From NCBI RefSeq assembly GCF_025118155.1, contig NW_026251397.1, forward strand, positions 141,001 through 205,000: a stretch of DNA of 64,000 bases, written 5' to 3'. Below the pieces are notes generated by a model. The model was not told the origin of the DNA, did no database searches, and was given only the letters and a program-made list of their open reading frames with translations. Below, piece by piece: positions 50,064 through 61,989 of this stretch. Each line of letters opens with the position of its first letter. Within the stretch, counting starts at the first letter, position 1. The stretch comes from Cokeromyces recurvatus. Taxonomy: Eukaryota > Mucoromycota > Mucoromycetes > Mucorales > Mucoraceae. A program made the translations under genes and the position numbers.

Positions 50064-52140
50064 ATGTTTAATAAAAGACGTTCTTCTCCAGACAAACTGC
50101 CGAGTTATAAATATACAAAACGTTTACCTTCGAGGAAAAAACAGAAATGGGTTTTGAGAGTGGCATTTATAGTTTTCATCATTTTATTCATTTTATTCAT
50201 TTTTGGAAAACAACGTCGTAATAATCTATCAACAACAACAACATTAAACGCATTTGACATGAATAGCCATTTACATGACTCTAATCGGGATCTCTTTGAA
50301 GTTCAACTTAATTCTCCAAATTTAAACACTGATAAAAACTTTGAAGAACTTACAATTGCTCGCAAAGCAAAACTGACAACAGTGGGTACCACGATTCCTA
50401 AAATCGTACATTTTATTTACGGTTTAAGAGATCCTCAACCAACACTTGAACTTATTCATTATATTGCTATTAAATCAGCTCATGATGTCTTGAAACCTGA
50501 TAAGATCATGTTCCATTATCATTATTTACCTGTAGGCGAAAACTTTGAAAGAGCCCGTCCAATGTTAACTTTGAATCAAGTCCCTTTAATTGATAAAGTG
50601 TTTGATAGGCCAGTAACCCACTATGCACATAAAGCTGATGTTATTCGATTGCAAGTTTTAGAGGAAATTGGCGGCATCTATCTTGATCTTGATTTAATCT
50701 CTTTAAAACCTTTAGATCATTTGCTTGATCGTGAATTTATTATGGCTCAAGAAGGAATTGGTAAGATATTCTTAATAAGACCCCCCCCATTATTTCTTGT
50801 CTAATTTATTTATTTATTTATTTATAGATGGTTCAGTTGGGTTATGTAACGCTATGATAATGGCTAAACCTCATTCACGCTTTATTCAACGTTGGTATGC
50901 AACATATGCTTCATTTGATAATACAAATTGGAATTACCATTCAGTTATTTTACCTGGTAAATTAGCACCCTTTTTCCCTGAAGAAATTACGGTTTTGAAT
51001 CATACTGCATTCTTTTGGCCATTATGGGATAGTCATGGTTTACGAACATTATATTTGGAAAAGAGTTATGATTTCTCTGGTAATCTTGGAACTCATATTT
51101 GGGAATCTGCTGCAAATAAAAACTTGATGAAAGATATAAATGAGCAAGTCATTATGGAAATAGATAACAGTCTTTATTGTCAATTAAGACCATTTTTGTT
51201 GGATGGGAAACCAGATCCTCGACCCAACTCTTGCCGTATCTTATCACACACGGAACGTTCTGATTACCTTATAGGGCATTGGGGACTAAACGAAAAGCCA
51301 GTATCTATCTATAATCCTATGCCTGCTAAAGATGATTCAGGTAATGATTTAACAGGTCTAATCAGAAATGGACACTATAATGAGGAAGGAGGTGTTTATC
51401 TGTCAGGAGAAGCAAGTTATATTTTCTTAACTGTACCTACAGAAACATCAGCTAAATCTCTTACTGTAAGTTGGTGGATGAAGAAAACAGCAGGTGAAAA
51501 ATCAAATGGTCAAATGGCAATGGTTATCCAGACTTATAATGGTAGAATTTGTATTGAAACTTATTTACTTGAAAATGGTGCCCTTTCTGTTCAAATTAAG
51601 ACGATTCATAGAACAAATGGACCGAAATGGGAACAAATTGAGGAGTTAAAGTTGAGGCCTTCACCCTATCCTATTGATGATAATAAGTATCATCATTATG
51701 TGCTTGTAATAGAAGATACAGAAATAGCACACAAGAAAGAGCAGCCAACCATTGTACTTTATATGGATGGTTATGTTGCTATAAGTAGTACCAATTGGTA
51801 TCTCCCAGAATCTATTAATACCATTGTACGTGGTATTTGGTTTGGATCGATTGAACCTCTAAATGATAAATATCAAAATCCTTGGGATAATTCTGTAAAC
51901 TTGGAGGCTCATTTTCGTGATATTTATGTTTGGGAAAAAAGCTTAAATTCAGATGATATCAAGCATATCTACGCTACCTCTGTATCTGCTATAGAAAATG
52001 TTGATAATAACAGAAATAAGGATAAGAACATTACGCTAAATCCAGTCAAATTTAAGAATAAAGACGTTGAACAGGTGAAAATAGAAGAGAATGAAGAAGA
52101 AGATTTATTATGGGAAACTGACGACCAATTGGATGATTGA
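50064..52140 (+). CDS. GT32-type glycosyltransferase fused to LamG-like domain, type II membrane, 2 exons
   Basis: Exons 50064-50760 and 50828-52140 give 669 aa. A basic N-terminus (KRLPSRKKQKW) precedes one membrane span (VLRVAFIVFIILFILFIF). Residues about 110-300 carry the GT32 (Och1/DXD) fold: IPKIVHFIYG, KADVIRLQVLEEIGGIYLDL, and the DXD in LDLDLISLKP; DGSVGLCNAMIMAKPHSRF follows. From about 400 to 600 is a LamG/concanavalin-type jelly roll: SLTVSWWMKKTA, HHYVLVIED, VLYMDGYVAIS, and HFRDIYVWEKSLNSDDIKHI. The tail is acidic (EENEEEDLLWETDDQ). GT32 enzymes usually transfer mannose or galactose from a nucleotide sugar in the Golgi; the LamG could hold the glycan acceptor. Substrate is unknown. 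The only intron splits the Asp after GIG. Confidence 0.85.
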
Positions 52141-52288
52141 TGAAGTATTTCAATTAGTGCATTTTTTTTTCTTTTTCATTGTATAGCATCATTTAGTCTA
52201 TTTTACTAGTTTTTTTTTTTTTATACATACAGATATATATATAACGAATAACAAATAATATATAATATAATAATGAAATGCACAAACT

Positions 52289-52991
52289 CTAGCCTTGGAA
52301 TTTTTTGATCGTCATCATTTGATTTAACATTTCTTGAAGTTCAGGCATTTCAACTTTATTCTCCAGACTATTGAAATATGCAATTAGATGATTTATATTT
52401 ACATGTGTATAAATGTACACATTTTACCTAGGAACAAGCGCTTTCGCTTCTTCTGCATCTTCACAACATAAATTAGCAAGTTGTGCTACTTCGTATTGTG
52501 ACATATTATCTTTTGCAAGAACTCTAATCATTTTAAAATATAGATCAATATATAATTTATATATAAATCAATAGATTAAGTTTTACTGTCTAACTTCACG
52601 GACTGCTTCTATGTTGTTAAATTTACTAAAAGTGCGTACATAGTCTACTGTCTTTGACATGACACTAATACAAAAATAATGTAAATTTTTTTTTTTTGAT
52701 CAAAATAAAATTCAATGTAAGCATTTTACTTTGTTCTAGGTCTAGTATCTGTTCCGTTTTCTTTAGAGTCTTCTTGAGCTTCTAAAATAATTCTTACTTC
52801 AGATATATATAAACATTGTGCCGTGGAAAATTCTAAACGTTTTTGTTTTTAAATGAATTAAATCTTGATTGATTTTTTATTTTTTTTTCTAAAAAAAAAA
52901 AAAGAAGAAAAATACCTTCACCTAATTTTAAAGTAGAAGCATCTTCTTGATCAGGCCCACCACGAATTATATGTCTCTTCTTGCCTGCCAT
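52289..52991 (-). CDS. rpb4: RNA polymerase II subunit Rpb4, 5 short exons
   Basis: Exons 52991-52916, 52832-52730, 52664-52587, 52523-52428 and 52367-52289 join to 143 aa without frame breaks. MAGKKRHIIRGGPDQEDAST is followed by LKLGEEFSTAQCLYISEVR. TVDYVRTFSKFNN..AVREVR then lies in the HRDC-like helical fold. The C-terminus holds QYEVAQLANLCCEDAEEAK, ALVPR and ends MMTIKKFQG. This matches Rpb4, which with Rpb7 forms the stalk of RNA polymerase II and links transcription to mRNA export and decay. Every exon is under 110 nt, so no long ORF betrays this gene. It converges on GT32-LamG, with 148 bp between stops. Confidence 0.93.
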
Positions 52992-53850
52992 TTATTGTTA
53001 TTAATCAAGTAGAAGAAAAAGAAAAAAAGGATAGAATAAAAGACAGCGGCTACAATGTTAAATTGCGGTTTTTAGAAAAACTATTTCCTGAATTGAATTA
53101 AATTATTTTTTAAAAATTAAATTGCAGATTTTTTCTTTACTACAGTGCAATTATGCATTTTGACTGAAATAATTAGCATCTCCCAATATAGTTTTCTGCT
53201 TTAAGAGTACAATAAATAGTAAGTTTATTTTATAAAAAAAATAAGCTTTTTTCTTCATCTATTTTATTATTGACGTCCTTAGCTATGATAATGAAGTTTT
53301 TTTTTTTTCGTAATATTACGACGGATGTGCCTATACACTTGATAAACATATATTTTAATTAGTTACTTCACATATTGGAACTACTTTAAGGCCTTTGTTA
53401 TAAATCATCCTTTTATTATTACAACTATACAAAATTAGAATTATTTATAGATTTAGTTTTGATGTACAAGAGTAGATCTACTCTTTACCGACTATAATAG
53501 GAGATATAAGAAGCAGAGATATATAATATATTTTGACGTGGTCTGTACAGTATTTCTACTTTAAAGTCGAACGATGTATGTTTTTTCTTTGGCCGAAACA
53601 AAATCAATGTTCAGATGCTTAGCTTATCCTTTTTTTTTTTTTTTTTTGGATGAAGAAGAAACGAAAACAGAAAAAAAAAAGAGGCACTTACAGACGAATG
53701 AAAAGTTAATGTTCAGACTTTTTACCTGTAAAAAATCTTAATTCCTTTAGAAGGAGAACAGTGTTCGATACGACGATGTAATAAAAATAAAAACGTTATT
53801 TCCTTTTTTTTCAAAAATGCTTGTGGACGATCATGGTCACTGATGATTTC
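52992..53850. other. RPB4 upstream region, no gene seen
   Basis: AT-rich and rich in A/T runs, with a T20 near 53630. It should include the rpb4 promoter. No ORF or RNA could be supported. Confidence 0.5.
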
Positions 53851-54520
53851 TTTTGAAATCTTGAAAACATTCTTCGAAGCATTGGTATCGCATTGTCATA
53901 ATCATTTCACAACTTTGGCAAGTGAAAACACTATTCAACCCAGATATACACTTCAGTGAAAGACATTTTGTTACATAAATGGCAGCCTTAGTATTGTGTC
54001 CAGTTTTATCTTTCTTGTTATGTTGGTATTAATTCCCAAGAGTCTTCTTGTTTAGTGAACTTGTAATTTGGACATTCTTTTGATCTTGAGCTTTTATGAC
54101 CATCTTGGCGGCAACTTGAGTATACTAGTTCCACTCACTACTTGTTGAACCTCATTACTACATTGTTTCTGCTTTTTTGACTCAATTCTTTCATATTCCG
54201 TACTTCTTTTATGCTTTGTACTAACTATGTTATGTACGTAGATATTAGGTATTGCTGTTATATTTTCTATGTCATGTATATAAACAAATATGTATTTACC
54301 ATGTGATGACATTGATGCAAAATATTTGCATTGACTACTTCTTTTTGCGTGATATCCAGGTTTGCTGCAGTCCTTGCATCTGACTTCAGCTAAACAAGAT
54401 GATATAAAATGTATTAATTTTTGCAAGTATACACGTATAATATCGCCTATAAGTTTTATCTTGTTCTTCTTCTATCTCTTTTCTTCGATTCCAAGCCCCT
54501 TTTAGGATTTCACCAATTCT
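53850..54520 (-). pseudogene. Decayed zinc-knuckle protein fragment, mobile-element-like
   Basis: The minus strand has three imperfect CxxCxxxGHxxxxxxC-type motifs in different frames. The first is CKDCSKPGYHAKRSSQCKYF in a 110-aa ORF (54094-54426). The second, reading CRQDGHKSSRSKECPNY, begins just beyond that ORF's end after a shift of frame (about 54060-54110). The third is DKTGHNTKAAIYVTKC (about 53985-54010). Tandem zinc knuckles of this spacing are common in repeat-encoded proteins of Mucoromycota, from memory. The frame breaks and loss of paired Cys residues say it is not functional. No terminal repeats or transposase domain were recognised, so element class stays open. Confidence 0.5.
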
Positions 54521-54550
54521 TTCTCAAAACATTTATTTTATAGGTATATT

Positions 54551-54592
<42 letters not shown>

Positions 54593-56050
54593 AGAGAGAG
54601 AGATAATGATGATGTATAATACCTGATCACAGGTGATAAAATTGATAATATATTGTGATTGATGGTTTTTTTCTTCTTTTTTTCTTTTCTTTTAAGTATG
54701 TATTGAAGAGAAGATGTATGAAAGTATACTTATTTGAAATGCTGAATAGTTAATATCATATATAAAATAATGTCAAGAGTTATTTCCTTACCACTGCTAC
54801 TATGTATATACACGAAGGGCCTGAGTGTCCACAAACAGGTAATAGTACGCGTTTAGTCGGTATTTCCTGGCTTGAGATTAAAGAATGTTAGATGCTAAAG
54901 GCTATATTTTCATTTAATGAAACAACACCATGTAATTGTTCTCATATCTTAACATCAAACAATCAAAAGCGCATAAATAGAGATCCTTCGCTGACAGTAT
55001 ATCTTGAAAAATAACAATACTTCCATATACAAAAGTGCTAACGAGTTAATAATTGTTGCACAATCAATCGAATTGAATCAGAGAGACCCTTGAGTAAGTG
55101 GCACGTTATCTGAGCAAACACGATAAACTTCTTACAGATTATCAGACCAGTTTTCATGCAATTGATTTTAATACAAATAGAATGTATTATTTTGCAGTAA
55201 TGTAGATAGTTCTTGGTCTTTCTTTTAGAGACATTAAATATTCTGATAGTCGTATCTCATTAGTTCTTTTGTCTGTTTTACATGAATATTACAGAGATAT
55301 TAAACGTACACTCTTTCCATTTGATAATGAAAAGGTGACAAGTCAATGACTATGTATATTATAAATCACCATTGCTATTTTGAAAACAGCTCATCATTTA
55401 TATGAACCAAAATTGGGACGTGATACACTATCTTAAATACAATACTGTTTTTTTTTTTCTCTCTCTGGGCAAGCTCAATAAATGGTTTAAAGTAGCATGA
55501 GTTTTTGAGTAGAAGAAAAGTATATGTACTATGTAATGAGCTAATTACGATACCACAAAACTTCTTCTTGGCAATAGTAGTGATCATACTAATGTAATAT
55601 TTCAACCTGGACGTATACAAACCCCTTTCTTCATCCATCAACAACTAATAGCCAAAAGTAACAGACAGCAGCATTAAAACTTTTAAAAAAGAAAATGTTA
55701 CCTCATTACAGCTTCTGGTGTACAGACACATGTGCTATTAGATGGATGAGCTGAATATCTAAACACTGCAGCAGTGGGCAGAGCCCTTTATTATATTTCA
55801 GGTTAAAAAGTCTGTACATTAACCTCTCATTTGTCTGAAACTAATTTTTTTTATCTTTGCTTCTTCTTTATCCAAAAAAGGTAAGTTGGATTTTTTGAAA
55901 ATTAATTTTGATTCGCCCAAAAGAAAAAACTAACATCGTCTGAATTTAAAATAGAAATATTGTATTATGCCTCCAATTTGTGATATGTTTACGATTATTT
56001 TATTTTATTTTTTTTTTTTTTTTTATATTTTGACTAATTGTACTTAGAAC
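54521..56050. other. Decayed region upstream of UGGT, ORF fragments only
   Basis: 1.5 kb with an A47 run (54553-54599) followed by (GA)n. Small ORF-like pieces appear in mixed frames; one plus-strand stretch reads RDIKRTLFPFDNEKVTSQ near 55290-55345, and a minus-strand 89-aa ORF lies at 55375-55644. They look like remnants of a mobile element, possibly the same one as the zinc-knuckle fragment, but I recognise no domain. A T20 tract near 56005-56024 sits about 27 bp before the UGGT ATG. Confidence 0.4.
54553..54599. repeat. A47 homopolymer then (GA)n
   Basis: Uninterrupted A47 followed by a GAGAGA run, adjacent to the decayed zinc-knuckle locus. Confidence 0.95.
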
Positions 56051-59000
56051 ATGGCAAAGCCTAGGATAATAAAAATCCTAATTGGTTTAGTCACCATAGG
56101 TTTAGTCTCACTTGAAACTAGTGCTGAATCACCTACTGTTGACTTGACATTGGTCGCGCCTTGGTCATCTCCTAATTTTATAGTTGAAATCGCGTAAGTT
56201 TTCAATTGTTTTTGTTACTTTATAGTTAACTATTTAACACTATTTCTTTATTTTGGTTGCGTATAATATATACATACACACATATATATATAGTGAAACT
56301 ATAGCCACCTATAATGAAACAGCTTATTTTAACTTTATTCAGGACTTCATTGCACTTGAAGAAAAGTCATCAACGTTGACCCCTCAACAGTTATATAATG
56401 AAGCTCTTGAAGTGATTTCTTCAATGGGCATTGAAGAAACTAACTTTTTTAAACTTTCATTAGCTGTACACGAATCAGCTCCTCGTATAGAAGCCTATAA
56501 TCAATATTATCGTGAAAGTGTAATACCAACACTGTCTAAATATGATGACGACTGTAATGTGTGGATTCAATTTAAAAACAGTCAGATATGTAATGTTCAT
56601 CAATTTATTAATCGCTTTAATGATTTGCAACAGAATACCATTGAATCGTTGGATGTTTTACCTTTTGATCATGTTTTCAACCCCACTGGTGTCACAACAC
56701 ATTCTAAACCAATTTTGATATTGTATACAGACCGATTTTCTAACTTGTTCGCTGAATTTCACAGCTTCTTAACGACAGCAGCCAAGGAACAGGGATTTTC
56801 TTATATTATCCGTTATAGACCTCCAAAATCATCTATTTTTTCACCTTTATATCTGTCAGGCTATGGTGTCGAAATGGCTTTAAAAAAGACGGATTATCTA
56901 GTAATTGATGATAGATCTTCTGAAAGTAAGTAAATGGGGAAAGGGAGTTTTTTTTTTTTCTAAAATAGAAACATCCTAATTATATATGTATATATATATA
57001 TACATATTCAAACATTAGAAGCGTCTAAAGATACTATCAAGAATAAAGTCTTAAATATGGGCAAAAAATTCGAACAATCCTTATTTCATACAACTCAAAA
57101 AGCTACTATCAGCCCTTTAACACCTAGTGAGATTCATAAACTCGGTTTTAAGGCTGCCCAATTTGTTGCAAAGTCTTCAAAACCCCTTGAAACATTAAAT
57201 CAACTAATTCAAGATTTTCCTAAATATGCCAAAAGCATTAGTGATATAGAGTTAGATACTCAATTTGAGAAAGAGCTTTTGGACAATCAACTTGAAGTTC
57301 TTCGAGCTGGCATGAATGCAGTTTGGTTAAATGGAAGAGGTCTTGAATATAGTCAACTGGATCCTTTCTTGTAAGTAAAAGTTATATATTCTTATTTAAT
57401 ATTCGTAAATATTTAAACATATTTATCCTTTTTTTTTTCTTTTTTAGCCTTGTTCGTGCATTACGTTCTGAATATAAGCTGATGCAAACATTTAAAAATC
57501 TTGGATTTACTTCTAAACAAGCAATTAGTATTATCTCTAATCCATCATTGTCTAGCGCCAATGGTTTTGGAGAGCAAGTGAATAGTGAAATTTATGATGT
57601 TCGTGATACGCCTGAAGACCCATTTATAATTTGGTGGAATGATTTAGAAAAAGATAAAAGATATAGAGACTGGGCTTCTGATGTGACCGAAGTAAATTGT
57701 TTACCCTTTATCAGTTTGTTTAGATGTATATATGGCTAACTGTTTCTTTCAAATTTTTCTTTCTTAATATATATACATACTAGTATACTAGACCTATTTA
57801 TCCCGGACAGTTGCATCAAGTGAGAAAGAATGTATTCAATCTACTTATGGTAGAAGACTTGGCTCAAGTTGAGTCTCTTTCTCGAATTGTTAATGAACTC
57901 TATGCTATGGTCAAGCGATCTGTTCCTATAAGGTTCGGTATTGTTCCAATTATAAAGAAAGATGGTAGTACATGTAGGTATAATATCCATTATGTTAAGT
58001 ATCCGATTGATTGATTTGTTTTTTTTTTTCATAGCAACTATTATGGCTCAAGCATTGCATTATATGAATGAGGAATTTGGGAAAAGTTACGGCATGAAGT
58101 TTTTAACGGATGTAAATATTATCATCGTTCCTTTGATATGTTTTCTTTTTCTCTTATATTTTATTATATACAATAATAGGTTATGGAAGGCATTTATGCT
58201 AATGGAAAGAGACAGCCTGATCTAGAGGATATTGAAGCTAGTTTCACAAAAATATCCACTATGGCAAAACCTAAATCTGGTGCTAGAAAACCTTTTGAGG
58301 AAGCTATAAAAACTCAAGATATGTTTATTCAATCTAGTCATGCATTTTTAAAACGTTTAGGTATCAGTCATGTGGGGCCAGAAAATGGGATTATGTTTAT
58401 GAACGGAAAGCTTCTTGAGCATAATGAAGAAAAAGTATGTTTTTTTTTGACATCTTAAGGTGTTTTTTTTATTAATATAATTTTGAATTGTAGATATGGA
58501 CACAAGTCTTAGTGCCCTCTTTGATGGAAGTTAGTCGAACTATTAAAGGAATGGTTTTCACAGGAGATCTTACTAATGATCTCGATTTCTATGAATTTTC
58601 CATGTCTCTCCCTACTGTTCGTCGCACTCGTAATGAATACATTGCACCATCTAGCTCACATCCTCTTCGTATACAAGACTTTAATCATGTTGAAAAAATA
58701 AATGAATTAAAATATTTCCAAGCCGGTAAATATATAAATATTCACATATTCATTAATAGGAATCAAAAAGACTAAATCCTTTTTTACACTTATACTATAG
58801 ATGAACAAATTGTGCCTAAAGCTAATATTTGGGTATTAGCTGATTTAAATACCATTTTTGGCCAGAAACTTGCATTTGAGGCGATTAATTTTGCAGTATG
58901 TTATTAAATATATGCATATATTGTTAATTTGCTAACGTTTATCTATTTATTTATGTTTATAGGAAAATAATCCCAATGTTAGAGTTGCATTGGCTCATAC

Positions 59001-61756
59001 CTCTGCTAATCAATCTAAAATGGATGCTGAAGTTACTATTCCTGTAGTTGACGAACATAAAGAACCCAAATTTTCAGATTTACTTGGAAAAATAATTTTC
59101 AATAATGCGGATGTTAGTATTTCCTATTTAAAAGAGCTTCTTTCTCGAGCTATCGAAAACTATATACCAAATCAATCTTTTAAAGATAAATCTTCTATTG
59201 AAGCTATTATTCCTGGTTCTCCCATTATTGAAATGGTTTCAAGTGAACAATCTAAAAAATGGATAACTCTTGCTGAAGCATTTGAGAAAGATGGTATTGA
59301 AAAATCCTTTTTTGGTGTTATTATTAATGGAAGAGTAAATATATACATATACATATATTTATATATATGTGTGTGTGTGAAAGATATAATTTGTAGTCTA
59401 ATTTTCTTTTCTTTTTTTTTTTAATATAAACAATTAGGTTGTTGGTCCCTTTTCCGAAGATACTGAATTTACAAAAGAAAATTTCGAAACACTTTACAGT
59501 TTCGAGTATTCCAAAAGAATTTCACCTATTGAAGAAGCTATATCGGAAGCAAACTACACTATATCTGTAGAGCATTCTAATGCTGATATGTTGGCCAAAC
59601 TTTCTTATATTATTGAGTCAGATAAAATGAATACACCTAAAAGTTTGATTGAAAACAGTGAGCCAGATAATCGCAACAGAATTTATCAAAATATTCCTGG
59701 CACAAAGTATACACGTATTGTTATTGGTGATCTTGATAACTCCTTTTTAGAAATTGGCATGGTAATTGATCCGCTTAGTGAGATTGCTCAGAAATGGGTT
59801 CCCATCATTAACACGCTTGCTGAAATTGAAGGAGTCGCGGTAGTCATGTATCTTAATCCTGTAAACGGCTTGAATGAATTACCTTTGAAGCGTTTTTATC
59901 GATACGTGTTTGATAATGAGCCCCATTTCGATCCTACTACTGGTGTACAGACCGTTCCTACAGCCTATTTTGCAGATTTACCTGTTGAACCCCTTTATAC
60001 ATTAGGTGTTGATACGACTAATGCATGGCATGTTACAGTTCGAGAAGCCAATATGGATTTAGATAACATTCTTTTAACCTCTCTTAAAGAAGAGAATAGT
60101 GTCTCTGCTGTATATGAACTTGAAAATATCCTTTTAGAAGGCCACTGTCTTGACTCTGCAAACAGATCTCCTCCACGCGGCCTTGAAATTGAAATCACAT
60201 CACCCTCAAACCAAACCCGCAAAGATACTTTAGTTATGGCCAATCTTGGTTATTTCCAATTGAAGGCCTTACCTGGAGTCTGGGATTTGGGTTTGCGTGA
60301 AGGACGTTCTTCTTCTATTTATACTATTGAAGATATTGGAACAAAGGGTAAATGGAATTGGGAAGCTGCTGGAAAAGGGGTTGCATATACTAGTTCTTTA
60401 GCTATAACTTCATTTGAAGGCTTGACAGTCATGCCTCTTGTTCATAAGAACCCTGGTATGGAATCTGAAGATATTCTCGAAAGTGGAGAACATAAAAAAA
60501 ACAATGAAAATAATGGATTATGGTCATCCTTGTCCAATAAATTATTTGGAAAGAAAGGACATACAGATGATACAAATCTAGTTTCTCAGCCTAAGCAAGC
60601 GGAGATCAATATATTTTCTGTAGCTTCTGGAAAACTTTATGAACGTTTCTTATCGATTATGATTGCATCTGTTATGAAGCATACTAATAGTACAGTTAAA
60701 TTTTGGTTCATTGAAAACTTTTTATCGCCTGAATTTAAAGTAAGTTCTTTGCTGCTGCTGCTGTTGTTGTTGTTATTGCCTTTATTTCATGAAATTCAAT
60801 TTACTTAAATATATATGTATATATGTTTTCATAGGACTTTGTACCTTATATGGCTGAAGAATATGGTTTTGATTATGAAATGGTTACTTATAAATGGCCC
60901 GCCTGGCTTCGTGCCCAGCATGAAAAGCAACGTACCATTTGGGGATATAAAATTTTATTCCTGGATGTTCTTTTCCCATTGAGCTTGGATAAAGTTATTT
61001 TTGTCGATGCTGATCAGGTATACATTTATATACAAATATGTGTTGATTCCGAAATAACATTTCCTTTTCTTTTCTCTTTTCTTTCTTTCTCTCTCTCTCT
61101 TAAAGATTGTTAGAACTGACCTTAAAGAATTAGTAGATATGGACCTTCAAGGTGCACCTTATGGCTATACTCCTTTCTGTTCTGATCGTACTGAAATGGA
61201 TGGTTTTAGATTCTGGACTGAAGGATATTGGAAGACACATTTAAGAGGCAAACCATATCATATTAGTGCACTTTATGTCGTTGATCTGGATCGATTCCGT
61301 CAATTAGCGGCTGGTGATCGTTTGCGTGCTCAATATCAACAACTTAGTGCTGATCCTAATTCATTAGCTAATCTTGATCAAGATTTACCCAACAACATGC
61401 AACATATTGTTCCTATTTTCTCTTTGCCACAAGAATGGTTATGGTGTGAAACTTGGTGTAGTGACGAAAGTTTGAAGACAGCAAAAACGATTGATTTGGT
61501 AAGAGATAGATGCATACTAATTCAAGTCCAAATATGTAGCTAACACTATTTGTTTATGTGTGTGTAGTGTAACAATCCATTAACAAAGGAGCCAAAATTA
61601 GATCGTGCACGTAGACAAGTCCCTGAATGGGAAATGTATGATAACGAAATTGACAAATTACGTAAAAGAGTTGCTGATGATATGACAGTGGTTGCTAAAA
61701 ACACTGGAGATCAAATTATTCTTAACGATCGACAGCATGTAAAAGATGAATTATAA
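56051..61756 (+). CDS. UDP-glucose:glycoprotein glucosyltransferase (UGGT/Gpt1), 14 exons
   Basis: Exons 56051-56193, 56294-56925, 57019-57370, 57448-57691, 57784-57973, 58035-58111, 58180-58434, 58494-58725, 58801-58895, 58963-59334, 59438-60739, 60835-61017, 61106-61498 and 61568-61756 join in frame to 1552 aa. A signal peptide ([19 protein letters not shown]) starts the protein. The long N-terminal part carries the thioredoxin-like folding-sensor domains. The C-terminal GT24 domain has [40 protein letters not shown], the DXD in [31 protein letters not shown] and [11 protein letters not shown], ending [13 protein letters not shown] reglucosylates misfolded N-glycoproteins in the ER lumen so that calnexin rebinds them. 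The protein ends in KDEL, an ER-retrieval signal, which supports the location and the final exon. Confidence 0.96.
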
Positions 61757-61989
61757 TATTGAATAATTATTTATAATAAAAAAAAAAAAGAAAGAAAGAA
61801 GATATTTTGCTTATCTTTTAAATTCAACCAACTATAATAAATAATGAAGAATGTAAAATGTTTATTTTCATTCATACATTTATAAGCTTATTTTATTTTT
61901 TATTTTTTTTTTTTATTTTTTATTTTTTATTTTTTTTTTAGAAAGTATAATTTATTTCTCCCCCCCCTTTTTTTTAATTTATACAAAGA

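Noticed and set aside
55375..55644. 89-aa minus-strand ORF upstream of UGGT
   Set aside because: No recognisable domain; treated as part of decayed sequence.
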